Made by a program: the position numbers and the translations under genes. From Diplolepis rosae (lineage: Eukaryota > Arthropoda > Insecta > Hymenoptera > Diplolepididae): DNA of 64,000 nucleotides. Position 1 is the stretch's first letter, and each line of letters opens with the position of its first letter. The notes below the pieces were generated by a model, which saw only the letters and a program-made list of their open reading frames with translations, ran no database searches and was not told the origin of the DNA. The stretch lies in contig JAPYXD010000459.1 of NCBI GenBank assembly GCA_030998225.1, positions 3,472,001 through 3,536,000 of the forward strand, read 5' to 3'. Positions 41,001 to 56,052 of this stretch are shown here, piece after piece.

Positions 41001-44000
41001 AGGACTGATATAAATACAAAAATAGCCGCGTAATACGCGAGATCAAACGAAGTCTGACCTAAATAAGGAGGCAAAGTAATGTGCGAATTCTTAGTACAGG
41101 ATTTTTATATAAAGTGGCCAAGTAATGCGCGAGCTCTTCGGACTCTGGCTTAAAATTATGTGGCCAAGTAATGCGCGAGTTCAATGGACGTCAGGACTGA
41201 TATAAATGCACAAAAAGCCGCGTAATACGCGAGATCAAACGAAGTCTGACCTAAATAAGGAGGCAAAGTAATGCGCGAATTCTTAGGAGTACAGAATTTT
41301 TTATAAAGTGGCCAAGTAATGCGCGAGCTCTTCGACTCTGGCTTAAAATTATGGGGCCAAGTAATGCGCGAGTTCAATGGACGTCAGGACTGATATAAAT
41401 ACAAAAATAGCCGCGTAATACGCGAGATCAAACAAAGTCTGACCTAAATAAGGTGGCAAAGTAATGTGCGAATTCTTAGTACAGGATTTTTATATAAAGT
41501 GGCCAAGTAATGCGCGAGCTCTGCGGACTCTGGCTTAAAATTATGTGGCCAAGTAATGCGCGAGTTCAATGGACGTCAGGACTGATATAAATGCAAAAAT
41601 AGCCGCGTAATACGCGAGATCAAACGAAATCTGACCTAAATAAGGTGGCAAAGTAATGCGCGAATTCTTAGTACAGAATTTTTATATATAAAGTGGCCAA
41701 GTAATGCGCGAGTTCAATGGACGTCAGGACTGTTATAAATACAAAAATAGGCGCGTAATGCGCGAGTTGAACGCAGTCTGACCTGAAAAGAGTGGCCAAG
41801 TAATGCGCGAATTCTTAGGGATATAAGAATTTTTATAATGTGGCCAAAAAATAATAATTAACACTTAGGGTCCTTAGACTCTGACCTGAATAAAGTGGCC
41901 AAGTAATGCTCGAGCACTTCGGACTCAGATTTTCGGTAAGGTGGCCAAGTAATGCGCGAGTTCAATGGACGTCAGGACGGATATAAATGCAAAAAAAGCC
42001 GCGTAATACGCGAGATAAAACAAAGTCTGATCTAAATAAGGAGGCAAAGTAATGCGCGAATTCTTAGGAGTACAGAATTTTTATATAAAGTGGCCAAGTA
42101 ATGCGCGAACTCTACGGACTCTGGCTTAAAATTATGTGGCCAAGTAATGCGCGAGTTCAATGGACGTCAGGACTGATATAAATGCAAAAATAGCCGCGTA
42201 ATACGCGAGATCAAACAAAGTCTGACATAAATAAGGTGCCAAAGTCATTCGCGAATTCTTAGTACAGAATTAGTATATCAGGTGGCCGAGTAATGCGCGA
42301 GTTCAATGGACGTCAGGACTGATATAAATGCAAAAACAGCCGCGTAATACGCGAGATCAAACAAAGTCTGACCTAAATAAGGAGGCAAAGTAATGCGCGA
42401 ATTCTTAGGAGTACAGAATTTTTATATAAAGTGTCCAAGTAATGCGCGAGCTCTACGGACTCTGGCTTAAAATTATGTGGCCAAGTAATGCGCGAGTTCA
42501 ATGGACGTCAGGACTGATATGAATACAAAAAAAGCCGCGTAATACGCGAGATGAACATAGTCTGATCTGAAAAGAGTGGCCAAGTAATGCGCGAATTCTT
42601 AGGAATACAGAATTTTTATATAAAGTGGCCAAGTAATGCGCGAGCTCTTCGGACTCTGGCTTAAAATTATGTGGCCAAGTAATGCGCGAGTTCAATGGAC
42701 GTCAGGACTGATATAAATGCACAGAAAGCCGCGTAATACGCGAGATCAAACGAAATCTGACCTAAATAAGGTGGCAAAGTAATGCGCGAATTCTTAGTAC
42801 CGGATTTTTATATAAAGTGGCCAAGTAATGCGCGAGCTCTTCGGACTCTGGCTTAAAATTATGTGGCCAAGTAATGCGCGAGTTCAATGGACGTCAGGAC
42901 TGATATAAATGCACAGAAAGCCGCGTAATACGCGAGATCAAACGAAATCTGACCTAAATAAGGTGGCAAAGTAATGCGCGAATTCTTAGTACAGGATTTT
43001 TATATAAAGTGGCCAAGTAATGCGCGAGCTCTTCGGACTCTGGATTTAAGTTTTTTGGCCAAGTAATGCGCCAAATCTTAGGGGTATAAGAATTTTTATA
43101 ATGTGGTCAAAAAATAATAATTAACACTTAGGGTCCTCAGACTCTGACCTGAATAAAGCGGCCAAGTCGTGCGCTTGCACTTCGGACTCTGATTTACAGT
43201 AAGGTGGCCAAGTAATGCGCGAGTCCAATCGACGTCAGGACTGATATAAATGCAAAAATAGCCGCGTAATACGCGAGATCAAACGAAGTCTGACCTAAAT
43301 AAGGAGGCAAAGTAATGCGCGAATTCTTAGGAGTACAGAATTTTTTATAAAGTGGCCAAGTAATGCGCGAGCTCTTCGACTCTGGCTTAAAATTATGGGG
43401 CCAAGTAATGCGCGAGTTCAATGGACGTCAGGACTGATATAAATACAAAAATAGCAGCGTAATACGCGAGATCAAACGAAGTCTGACCTAAATAAGGTCG
43501 CAAAGTAATGTGCGAATTATGAGTACAGTATTTTTATATAAAGTGGCCAAGTAATGCGCGAGCTCTTCGGACTCTGGCTTAAAATTATGTGGCCAAGTAA
43601 TGCGCGAGTTCAATGGACGTCAGGACTGATATAAGTGCACAAAAAGGCGCGTAATACGCGAGATCAAACAAAGTCTGACCTAAATAAGGTGGCAAGGTAA
43701 TGTGCGAATTCTTAGTACAGGATTTTTATATAAAGTGGCCAAGTAATGCGCGAGCTCTTCGGACTCTGGCTTGAAGTTTTTTGGCCAAGTAATGCGCCAA
43801 ATCTTAGGGGTATAAGAATTTTTATAATGTGGTCAAAAAATAATAATTAACACTTAGGGTCCTCAGACTCTGACCTGAATAAAGCGGCCAAGTAATGCCC
43901 GAGGACTTCGGACTCTGATTTACAGTAAGGTGGCCAAGTAATGCCCGAGTTCAATGGACGTCAGGACTGATATAAATGCAAAAATAGCCGCGTAATAAGC

Positions 44001-45686
44001 GAGATCAAACGAAATCTGACCTAAATAAGGTGGCAAAGTAATGCGCGAATTCTTAGTACAGAATTTTTATATATAAAGTGGCCAAGTAATGCGCGAGTTC
44101 AATGGACGTCAGGACTGATATAAATACAAAAATATGCGCGTAATACGCGAGTTGAACGCAGTCTGACCTGAAAAGAGTGGCCAAGTAATGCGCGAATTCT
44201 TAGGGGTATAAGAATTTTTATAAAGTGGCCAAAAAATAATAATTAACACTTAGGGTCCTTAGACTCTGACCTGAATAATGCGGCCAAGTAATGCGCGAGC
44301 ACTTCGGACTCAGATTTTCAGTAAGGTGGCCAAGTAATGCGCGAGTTCAATGGACGTCAGGACTGATATAAATGCAAAAATAGCCGCGTAATACGCGAGA
44401 TCAAACAAAGTCTGACCTAAATAAGGAGGCAAAGTAATGCGCGAATTCTTAGGAGTACAGAATTTTTATATAAAGTGGCCAAGTAATGCGCGAGCTCTAC
44501 GGAGTCTGGCTTAAAATTATGTGGCCAAGTAATGCGCGAGTTCAATGGAAGTCAGGACTGATATAAATGCAAAAATAGCCGCGTAATACGCGAGATCAAA
44601 CAAAGTCTGACCTAAATAAGGTGGCAAAGTAATGCGCGAATTCTTAGAACAGAATTTTTATATATAAAGTGGCCAAGTAATGCGCGAGCGCTTCGGAATC
44701 TGACTTTAGGTAAGGTAGCTAAGTACTGCGCGAGTTCAATGGACGTCAGGACTGATATAAATGCAAAAATAGCCGCGTAATACGCGAGATCAAACAAAGT
44801 CTGACCTAAATAAGGAGGCAAAGTAATGCGCGAATTCTTAGGAGTACAGAATTTTTATATAAAGTGGCCAAGTAATGCGCGAGCTCTACGGACTCAGTCT
44901 TAAAATTATGTGGCCAAGTAATGCGCGAGTTAAAAGGACGTCAGGACTGATATAAATGCAAAAATAGCCACGTAATACGCGAGATCAAACGAAATCTGAA
45001 CTAAATAAGGTGGCAAAGTAATGCGCGAATTCTTAGTACAGAATTTTTATATATAAAGTGGCCAAGTAATGCGCGAGTTCAATGGACGTCAGGACTGATA
45101 TAAATGCAAAAATAGCCGCGTAATACGCGAGATCAAACAAAGTCTGACCTAAATAAGGAGGCAAAGTAATGCGCGAATTCTTAGGAGTACAGAATTTTTA
45201 TATAAAGTGGCCAAGTAATGCGCGAGCTGTACGGACTCTGGCTTAAAATTATGGGGCCAAGTAATGCGCGAGTTCAATGGACGTCAGGACTGATATAAAT
45301 ACAAAAATAGCCGCGTAATACGCGAGATGAACATAGTCTGATCCGAAAAGAGTGGCCAAGTAATGCGCGAATTCTTAGGAGTACAGAATTTTTATATAAA
45401 GTGGCCAAGTAATGCGCGAGCTCTTCGGACTCTGGCTTAAAATTATGTGGCCAAGTAATGCGCGAGTTCAATGGACGTCAGGACTGATATAAATGCACAA
45501 AAAGCCGCGTAATACGCGAGATCAAACGAAATCTGACCTAAATAAGGTGGCAAAGTAATGCGCGAATTCTTAGTACTGAATTTTTATATAAAGTGGCCAA
45601 GTAATGCGCGAGCTCTTCGGACTCTGGCTTAAAGTTTTTTGGCCAAGTAATGCGCCAAATCTTAGGGGTATAAGAATTTTTATAAT
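38083..45686 (+). repeat. HOR-B copy 1 (7.60 kb)
   Basis: E spacings 726, 395, 1323, 1313, 1263, 726, 396 and 1462, in total 7604. It is dominated by a-b-B-C strings of about 195 bp. No gene is present. Confidence 0.85.
38302..38323 (+). repeat. B/D chimeric monomer with the D-type inverted repeat
   Basis: A GAGGCAAAG-type B start is joined to a D-type end. Arms AATTCTTA and TAAGAATT surround the loop GGAGTA. It is followed by C, not E, unlike ordinary D. Confidence 0.75.
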
Positions 45687-48600
45687 GTGGTCAAAAAATA
45701 ATAATTAACACTTAGGGTCCTCAGACTCTGACCTGAATAAAGCGGCCAAGTAGTGCGCGAGCACTTCGGACTCTGATTTACAGTAAGGTGGCCAAGTATT
45801 GCGCGAGTTCAATGGACGTCAGGACTGATATAAATGCAAAAATAGCCGCGTAATACGCGAGATCAAACAAAGTCTGAACTAAATAAGGAGGCAAAGTAAT
45901 GCGCGAATTCTTAGGAGTACAGAATTTTCAGTAAAGTGGCCAAGTAATGCGCGAGCTCTTCGACTCTGGCTTAAAATTATGGGGCCAAGTATTGCGCGAG
46001 TTCAATGGACGTCAGGAATGATATAAATACAAAAATAGCCGCGTAATACGCGATATCATACGAAATCTGACCTAATTAAGGTGGCAAAGTAATGCGCGAA
46101 TTCTTAGTACAGGATTTTTATATAAAGTGGCCAAGTAATGCGCGAGCTCTTCGGACTCTGGCTTAAAATTATGTGGCCAAGTAATGAGCGAGTTCAATGG
46201 ACGTCAGGACTGATATAAATGCACAAAAATCCGCGTAATACGAGAGATCAAACGAAATCTGACCTAAATAAGGTGGCAAGGTAATGCGCGAATTCTTAGT
46301 ACAGGATTTTTATATAAAGTGGCCAAGTAATGCGCGAGCTCTTCGGACTCTGGCTTAAAGTTTTTTGGCCAACTAATGCGCCAAATCTTAGGGGTATAAG
46401 AATTTTTATAATGTGGTCAAAAATAATAATTAACACTTAGGGTCCTCAGACTCTGACCTGAATAAAGCGGCCAAGTAATGCCCGAGGACTTCGGACTCTG
46501 ATTTACAGTAAGGTGGCCAAGTAATGCGCGAGTTCAATGGACGTCAGGACTGATATAAATGCAAAAATAGCCGCGTAATACGCGAGATCAAACGAAATCT
46601 GACCTAAATAAGGTGGCAAAGTAATGCGCGAATTCTTAGTACAGAATTTTTATATATAAAGTTGCCAAGTAATGCGCGAGTTCAATGGACGTCAGGACTG
46701 ATATAAATACAAAAATATGCGCGTAATACGCGAGTTGAACGCAGTCTGACCTGAAAAGAGTGGCCAAGTAATGCGCGAATTCTTAGGGGTATAAGAATTT
46801 TTATAAAGTGGCCAAAAAATAATAATTAACACTTAGGGTCCTTAGACTCTGACCTGAATAAAGCGGCCAAGTAATGCGCGAGCACTTCGGACTCAGATTT
46901 TCAGTAAGGTGGCCAAGTAATGCGCGAGTTCAATGGACGTCAGGACTGATATAAATGCAAAAATAGCCGCGTAATACGCGAGATCAAACAAAGTCTGACC
47001 TAAATAAGGAGGCAAAGTAATGCGCGAATTCTTAGGAGTACAGAATTTTTATATAAAGTGGCCAAGTAATGCGCGAACTCTACGGACTCTGGCTTAAAAT
47101 TATGTGGCCAAGTAATGCGCGAGTTCAATGGACGTCAGGACTGATATAAATGCAAAAATAGGCGCGTAATACGCGAGATCAAACAAAGTCTGACCTAAAT
47201 AAGGTGGAAAAGTAATGAGCGAATTCTTAGTACAGGATTTTTATATATAGTGGCCAAGTAATGCGCGAGTTCTTCGGACTCAGATTTTCAGTAAGGTGGC
47301 CAAGTAATGCGCGAGTTCAATGGACGTCAGGACTGATATAAATGCAAAAATAGCCGCGTAATACGCGAGATCAAACAAAGTCTGACCTAAATAAGGAGGC
47401 AAAGTAAAGCGCGAATTCTTAGGAGTACAGAATTTTTATATAAAGTGGCCAAGTAATGCGCGAACTCTACGGACTCTGGCTTAAAATTATGTGGCCAAGT
47501 AATGCGCGAGTTCAATGGACGTCAGGACTGATATAAATGCAAAAATAGCCACGTGATACGCGAGATCAAACGAAATCTGACCTAAATAAGGTGGCAAAGT
47601 AATGCGCGAATTCTTAGTACAGAATTTTTATATATAAGGTGGCCAAGTATTGCGCGAGTTCAATGGACGTCAGGACTGATATAAATGCAAAAATAGCCGC
47701 GTAATACGCGAGATCAAACAAAGTCTGAACTAAATAAGGAGGCAAAGTAATGCGCGAATTCTTAGGAGTACAGAATTTTTATATAAAGTGGCCAAGTAAT
47801 GCGCTAGCTCTTCGGACTCTGGCTTAAAATTATGTGGCCAAGTAATGCGCGAGTTCAATGGACGTCAGGACTGATATAAATGCAAAAATAGCCGCGTAAT
47901 ACGCGAGATCAAACGAAATCTGACCTAAATAAGGTGGCAAAGTAATGCGCGAATTCTTAGTACAGAATTTTTATATATAAAGTTGCCAAGTAATGCGTGA
48001 GTTCAATGGACGTCAGGACTGATATAAATACAAAAATATGCGCGTAATACGCGAGTTGAACGCAGTCTGACCTGAAAAGAGTGGCCAAGTAATGCGCGAA
48101 TTCTTAGGGGTATAAGAATTTTTATAAAGTGGACAAAAAATAATAATTAACACTTAGGGTCCTTAGACTCTGAACTGAATACAGCGGCCATGTAATGCGC
48201 GAGCACTTCGGACTCTGATTTTCAGTAAGGTGGCTGAGTAATGCGCGAGTTCACTGGAAGTCAGGACTGATAAAAATGCTAAAATAGCCGCGTAATACGC
48301 GAGATCAAACAAAGTCTGACCTAAAGAAGGTGGCAAAGTAATGCGCGAGCTCTTCGGACTCAGATTTTAAGTAAGGTGGCCAAGTAATGCTCGAGTTCAA
48401 TGGACGTCAGGACTGATATAAATGCAAAAAAATAGCCGCGTAATACGCGAGATCAAACGAAGTCTGACCTAAATAAGGAGGCAAAGTAATGCGCGAATTC
48501 TTAGGAGTACAGAATTTTTATATAAAGTGGCCAAGTAATGCGCGAGCTCTTCGACTCTGGCTTAAAATTATGGGGCCAAGTAATGCGCGAGTTCAATGGA

Positions 48601-51600
48601 CGTCAGGACTGATATAAATACAAAAATAGCCGCGTAATACGCGAGATCAAACGAAGTCTGACCTAAATAAGGAGGCAAAGTAATGTGCGAATTCTTAGTA
48701 CAGGATTTTTATATAAAGTGGCCAAGTAATGCGCGAGCTCTTCGGACTCTGGCTTAAAATTATGTGGCCAAGTAATGCGCGAGTTCAATGGACGTCAGGA
48801 CTGATATAAATGCACAATTACCCGCGTAATACGCGAGATCAAACGAAGTCTGACCTAAATAAGGAGGCAAAGTAATGCGCGAATTCTTAGGAGTACAGAA
48901 TTTTTTATAAAGTGGCCAAGTAATGCGCGAGCTCTTCGACTCTGGCTTAAAATTATGGGGCCAAGTAATGCGCGAGTTCAATGGACGTCAGGACTGATAT
49001 AAATACAAAAATAGCCGCGTAATACGCGAGATCAAACGAAGTCTGACCTAAATAAGGTGGCAAAGTAATGTGCGAATTCTTAGTACAGGATTTTTATATA
49101 AAGTGGCCAAGTAATGCGCGAGCTCTTCGGACTTTGGCTTAAAATTATGTGGCCAAGTAATGCGCGAGTTCAATGGACGTCAGGACTGATATAAATGCAA
49201 AAATAGCCGCGTAATACGCGAGATCAAACGAAATCTGACCTAAATAAGGTGGCAAAGTTATTATGTGGCCAAGTAATGCGCGAATTCTTAGTACAGAATT
49301 TTTATATATAAAGTGGCCAAGTAATGCGCGAGTTCAATGGACGTCAGGACTGTTATAAATACAAAAATAGGCGCGTAATGCGCGAGTTGAACGCAGTCTG
49401 ACCTGAAAAGAGTGGCCAAGTAATGCGCGAATTCTTAGGGATATAAGAATTTTTATAATGTGGCCAAAAAATAATAATTAACACTTAGGGTCCTTAGACT
49501 CTGACCTGAATAAAGTGGCCAAGTAATGCGCGAGCACTTCGGACTCAGATTTTCGGTAAGGTGGCCAAGTAATGCGCGAGTTCAATGGACGTCAGGACGG
49601 ATATAAATGCAAAAATAGCCGCGTAATACGCGAGATCAAACAAAGTCTGATCTAAATAAGGAGGCAAAGTAATGCGCTAATTCTTATGAGTGAATTTTTA
49701 TATATAGTGGCCAAGTAATGCGCGAGCTCTACGGACTCTGGCTTAAAATTATGTGGCCAAGTAATGCGCGAGTTCAATGGACGTCAGGACTGATATAAAT
49801 GCAAAAATAGCCGCGTAATACGCGAGATCAAACAAAGTCTGACCGAAGAAAGGTCGCAAAGTAATTCCCGAATACTTAGTCCAGAATTTTTATATATAAA
49901 GTGGCCAAGTAATGCGCGAGTTCAATGAACGTCAGGACTGATATAAATGCAAAAACAGCCGCGTAATACGCGAGATCAAACAAAGTCTGACCTAAATAAG
50001 GAGGCAAAGTAATGCGCGAATTCTTAGGAGTACAGAATTTTTATATAAAGTGGCCAAGTAATGCGCGAGCTCTACGGACTCTGGCTTAAAATTATGGGGC
50101 CAAGTAATGCGCGAGTTCAATGGACGTCAGGACTGATATAAATACAAAAAAAGCCGCGTAATACGCGAGATGAACATAGTCTGATCTGAAAAGAGTGGCC
50201 AAGTAATGCGCGAATTCTTAGGAGTACAGAATTTTTATATCAAGTGGCCAAGTAATGCGCGAGCTCTTCGGACTCTGGCTTAAAATTATGTGGCCAAGTA
50301 ATGCGCGAGTTCAATGGACGTCAGGACTGATATAAATGCACAAAAAGCCGCGTAATACGCGAGATCAAACGAAATCTGACCTAAATAAGGTGGCAAAGTA
50401 ATGCGCGAATTCTTAGTACCGGATTTTTATATAAAGTGGCCAAGTAATGCGCGAGCTCTTCGGACTCTGGCTTAAAATTATGTGGCCAAGTAATGCGCGA
50501 GTTCAATGGACGTCAGGACTGATATAAATGCACAAAAAGCCGCGTAATACGCGAGATCAAACGAAATCTGACCTAAATAAGGTGGCAAAGTAATGCGCGA
50601 ATTCTTAGTACAGGATTTTTATATAAAGTGGCCAAGTAATGCGCGAGCTCTTCGGACTCTGGCTTAAAGTTTTTTGGCCAAGTAATGCGCCAAATCTTAG
50701 GGGTATAAGAATTTTTATAATGTGGTCAAAAAATAATAATTAACACTTAGGGTCCTCAGACTCTGACCTGAATAAAGCGGCCAAGTAGTGCGCGAGCACT
50801 TCGGACTCTGATTTACAGTAAGGTGGCCAAGTAATGCGCGAGTCCAATGGACGTCAGGACTGATATAAATGCAAAAATAGCCGCGTAATACGCGAGATCA
50901 AACGAAGTCTGACCTAAATAAGGAGGCAAAGTAATGCGCGAATTCTTAGGAGTACAGAATTTTTTATAAAGTGGCCAAGTAATGCGCGAGCTCTTCGACT
51001 CTGGCTTAAAATTATGGGGCCAAGTAATGCGCGAGTTCAATGGACGTCAGGACTGATATAAATACAAAAATAGCAGCGTAATACGCGAGATCAAACGAAG
51101 TCTGACCTAAATAAGGTCGCAAAGTAATGTGCGAATTCTTAGTACAGGATTTTTATATAAAGTGGCCAAGTAATGCGCGAGCTCTTCGGACTTTGGCTTA
51201 AAATTATGTGGCCAAGTAATGCGCGAGTTCAATGGACGTCAGGACTGATATAAATGCACAAAAAGCCGCGTAATACGCGAGATCAAACGAAGTCTGACCT
51301 AAATAAGGTGGCAAGGTAATGCGCGAATTCTTAGTACAGGATTTTTATATAAAGTGGCCAAGTAATGCGCGAGCTCTTCGGACTCTGGCTTGAAGTTTTT
51401 TGGCCAAGTAATGCGCCAAATCTTAGGGGTATAAGAATTTTTATAATGTGGTCAAAAAATAATAATTAACACTTAGGGTCCTCAGACTCTGACCTGAATA
51501 AAGCGGCCAAGTAATGCCCGAGGACTTCGGACTCTGATTTACAGTAAGGTGGCCAAGTAATGCCCGAGTTCAATGGACGTCAGGACTGATATAAATGCAA

Positions 51601-53307
51601 AAATAGCCGCGTAATACGCGAGATCAAACGAAATCTGACCTAAATAAGGTGGCAAAGTAATGCGCGAATTCTTAGTACAGAATTTTTATATATAAAGTTG
51701 CCAAGTAATGCGCGAGTTCAATGGACGTCAGGACTGATATAAATACAAAAATATGCGCGTAATACGCGAGTTGAACGCAGTCTGACCTGAAAAGAGTGGC
51801 CAAGTAATGCGCGAATTCTTAGGGGTATAAGAATTTTTATATAAAGTGGCCAAAAAATAATAATTAACACTTAGGGTCCTTAGACTCTGACCTGAATAAT
51901 GCGGCCAAGTAATGCGCGAGCACTTCGGACTCAGATTTTCAGTAAGGTGGCCAAGTAATGCGCGAGTTCAATGGACGTCAGGACTGATATAAATGCAAAA
52001 ATAGCCGCGTAATACGCGAGATCAAACAAAGTCTGACCTAAATAAGGAGGCAAAGTAATGCGCGAATTCTTAGGAGTACAGAATTTTTATATAAAGTGGC
52101 CAAGTAATGCGCGAGCTCTACGGAGTCTGGCTTAAAATTATGTGGCCAAGTAATGCGCGAGTTCAATGGACGACAGGACTGATATAAATGCAAAAATAGC
52201 CGCGTAATACGCGAGATCAAACAAAGTCTGACCTAAATAAGGTGGCAAAGTAATTCGCGAATTCTTAGTACAGAATTTTTATATATAAAGTGGCCAAGTA
52301 ATGCGCGAGCTCTTCGGACTCAGATTTTCAGTAAGGTGGGCAAGTAATGCGCGAGTGCAATGGACTTATGGAGTGATATAAATGCAAAAATAGCCGCGTA
52401 ATACGCGAGATCAAACAAAGTCTGACCTAAATAAGGAGGCAAAGTAATGCGCGAATTCTTAGGAGTACAGAATTTTTATATAAAGTGGCCAAGTAATGCG
52501 CGAGCTCTACGGACTCTGGCTTAAAATTATGTGGCCAAGTAATGCGCGAGTTCAATGGACGTCAGGACTGATATAAATGCAAAAATAGCCGCGTAATACG
52601 CGAGATCAAACGAAATCTGACCTAAATAAGGTGGCAAAGTAATGCGCGAATTCTTAGTACAGAATTTTTATATATAAAGTGGCCAAGTAATGCGCGAGTT
52701 CAATGGACGTCAGGACTGATATAAATGCAAAAATAGCCGCGTAATACGCGAGATCAAACAAAGTCTGACCTAAATAAGGAGGCAAAGTAATGCGCGAATT
52801 CTTAGGAGTACAGAATTTTTATATAAAGTGGCCAAGTAATGCGCGAGCTCTTCGGACTCTGGCTTAAAATTATGTGGCCAAGTAATGCGCGAGTTCAATG
52901 GACGTCAGGACTGATATAAATACAAAAATAGCCGCGTAATACGCGAGATGAACATAGTCTGATCCGAAAAGAGTGGCCAAGTAATGCGCGAATTCTTAGG
53001 AGTACAGAATTTTTATATAAAGTGGCCAAGTAATGCGCGAGCTCTTCGGACTCTGGCTTAAAATTATGTGGCCAAGTAATGCGCGAGTTCAATGGACGTC
53101 AGGACTGATATAAATGCACAAAAAGCCGCGTAATACGCGAGATCAAACGAAATCTGACCTAAATAAGGTGGCAAAGTAATGCGCGAATTCTTAGTACAGG
53201 ATTTTTATATTAAGTGGCCAAGTAATGCGCGAGCTCTTCGGACTCTGGCTTAAAGTTTTTTGTCCAAGTAATGCGCCAAATCTTAGGCGTATAAGAATTT
53301 TTATAAT
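45687..53307 (+). repeat. HOR-B copy 2 (7.62 kb)
   Basis: E spacings 726, 395, 1321, 1331, 1262, 726, 398 and 1462, in total 7621, matching copy 1 step by step. The 18-base difference in the fourth step is accounted for by a 16-bp insertion at 49259-49274 and two extra A in the A-tract near 48428. The 2-base difference near 51838 is an extra TA. No gene is present. Confidence 0.87.
49259..49274 (+). other. 16-bp insertion: C/a junction fragment inside a B monomer
   Basis: TATTATGTGGCCAAGT sits within a B monomer whose counterpart near 41650 reads GGCAAAGTAATGCGCG without it. The insert is the sequence normally found at the end of C plus the start of the next core. Confidence 0.75.
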
Positions 53308-56052
53308 GTGGTCAAAAAATAATAATTAACACTTAGGGTCCTCAGACTCTGACCTGAATAAAGCGGCCAAGTCGTGCGCGAGCACTTCGGACTCTGATTT
53401 ACAGTAAGGTGGCCAAGTATTGCGCGAGTTCAATGGACGTCAGGACTGATATAAATGCAAAAATAGCCGCGTAATACGCGAGATCAAACGAAGTCTGACC
53501 TAAATAAGGAGGCAAAGTAATGCGCGAATTCTTAGGAGTACAGAATTTTTTATAAAGTGGCCAAGTAATGCGCGAGCTCTTCGACTCTGGCTTAAAATTA
53601 TGGGGCCAAGTAATGCGCGAGTTCAATGGACGTCAGGACTGATATAAATACAAAAATAGCCGCGTAATACGCGAGATCAAACGAAGTCTGACCTAAATAA
53701 GGTGGCAAAGTAATGTGCGAATTCTTAGTACAGGATTTTTATATAAAGCGGCCAAGTAGTGCGCGAGCTCTTCGGACTCTGGCTTAAAATTATGTGGCCA
53801 AGTAATGCGCGAGTTCAATGGACGTCAGCACTGATATAAATGCACAAAAAGCCGCGTAATACGCGAGATCAAACGAAATCTGACCTAAATAAGGTGGCAA
53901 AGTAATGCGCGAATTCTTAGTACAGGATTTTTATATAAAGTGGCCAAGTAATCCGCGAGCTCTTCGGACTCTGGCTTAAAGTTTTTTGGCCAAGTAATGC
54001 GCCAATTATTAGGGGTATAAGAATTTTTATAATGTGGTCAAAAAATAATAATTAACACTTAGGGTCCTCAGACTCTGACCTGAATAAAGCGGCCAAGTAA
54101 TGCACGAGGACTTCGGACTCTGATTTACAGTAAGGTGGCCAAGTAATGCGCGAGTTCAATGGACGTCAGGACTGATATAAATGCAAAAATAGCCGCGTAA
54201 TACGCGAGATCAAACGAAATCTGACCTAAATAAGGAGGCAAAGTAATGCGCGAATTCTTAGTACAGAATTTTTATATATAAAGTGGCCAAGTAATGCGCG
54301 AGTTCAATGGACGTCAGGACTGATATAAATACAAAAATATGCGCGTAATACGCGAGTTGAACGCAGTCTGACCTGAAAAGAGTGGCCAAGTAATGCGCGA
54401 ATTCTTAGGGGTATAAGAATTTTTATAATGTGGCCAAAAAATAATAATTAACACTTAGGGTCCTTAGACTCTGACCTGAATAAAGTGGCCAAGTAATGCG
54501 CGAGCACTTCGGACTCAGATTTTCAGTAAGGTGGCCAAGTAATGCGCGAGTTCAATGGACGTCAGGACTGATATAAATGCAAAAATAGCCGCGTAATACG
54601 CGAGATCAAACAAAGTCTGACCTAAATAAGGAGGCAAAGTAATGCGCGAATTCTTAGGAGTACAGAATTTTTATATAAAGTGACCAAGTAATGCGCGAGC
54701 TCTACGGACTCAGATTTTCAGTAAGGTGGCCATGTAATGCGCGAGTTCAATGGACGTCAGGACTGATATAAATGCAAAAATAGCCGCGTAATACGCGAGA
54801 TCAAACAAAGTCTGACCTAAATAAGGAGGCAAAGTAATGCGCGAATTCTTAGGAGTACAGAATTTTTATATAAAGTGGTCAAGTAATGCGCGAGCTCTTC
54901 GGACTTTGGCTTAAAATTATGTGGCCAAGTAATGCTCGAGTTCAATGGACGTCAGCACTGATATAAATGCAAAAATAGCCACGTATTACGCGAGATCAAA
55001 CGAAATCTGACCTAAATAAGGTGGCAAAGTAATGCGCGAATTCTTAGTACAGAATTTTTATATATAAGGTGGCCAAGTAATGCGCGAGTTCAATGGACGT
55101 CAGGCCTGATATAAATGCAAAAAAACAGCCGCGTAATACGCGAGATCAAACAAAGTCTGACCTAAATAAGGAGGCAAAGTAATGCGCGAATTCTTAGGAG
55201 TACAGAATTTTTATATAAAGTGGCCAAGTAATGCGCGAGCTCTACGGAGTCTGGCTTAAAATTATGTGGCCAAGTAATGCGCGAGTTCAATGGACGTCAG
55301 GACTGATATAAATTGAAAATATCCACGTAATACGCGAGATCAAACGAAATCTGACCTAAATAAGGTGGCAAAGTAATGCGCGAATTCTTAGTACAGTATT
55401 TTTATATAAAAAGTGGCCAAGTAATGTGCGAGTTCAATGGACGTCAGGACTGATATAAATAAAAAATATGCGCGTAATACGCGAGTTGAACGCAGTCTGA
55501 CCTGAAAAGAGTGGCCAAGTAATGCGCGAATTCTTAGGGGTATAAGAATTTTTATAAAGTGGACAAAAAATAATAATTAACACTTAGGGTCCTTAGACTC
55601 TGACCTTAATAAAGCGGCCATGTAATGCGAGAGCACTTCGGACTCAGATTTTCAGTAAGGTGGCTGAGTAATGCGCGAGTTCAATGGACGTCAGGACTGA
55701 TATAAATGCGAAAATAGCCGCGTAATACGCGAGATCAAACAAAGTCTGACCTAAAGAAGGTGGCCAAGTAATGCCCGAGGACTTCGGACTCTGATTTACA
55801 GTAAGGTGGCCAAGTAATTCGCGAGTTCAATGGACGTCAGGACTGATATAAATGCAAAAATAGCCGCGTAATAAGCGAGATCAAACGAAATCTGACCTAA
55901 ATAAGGTGGCAAAGTAATGCGCGAATTCTTAGTACAGAATTTTTATATATAAAGTGGCCAAGTAATGCGCGAGTTCAATAGACGTCAGGACAGATATAAA
56001 TACAAAAATATGAGCGTAATACGCGAGTTGAACGCAGTCTGACCTGAAAAGA

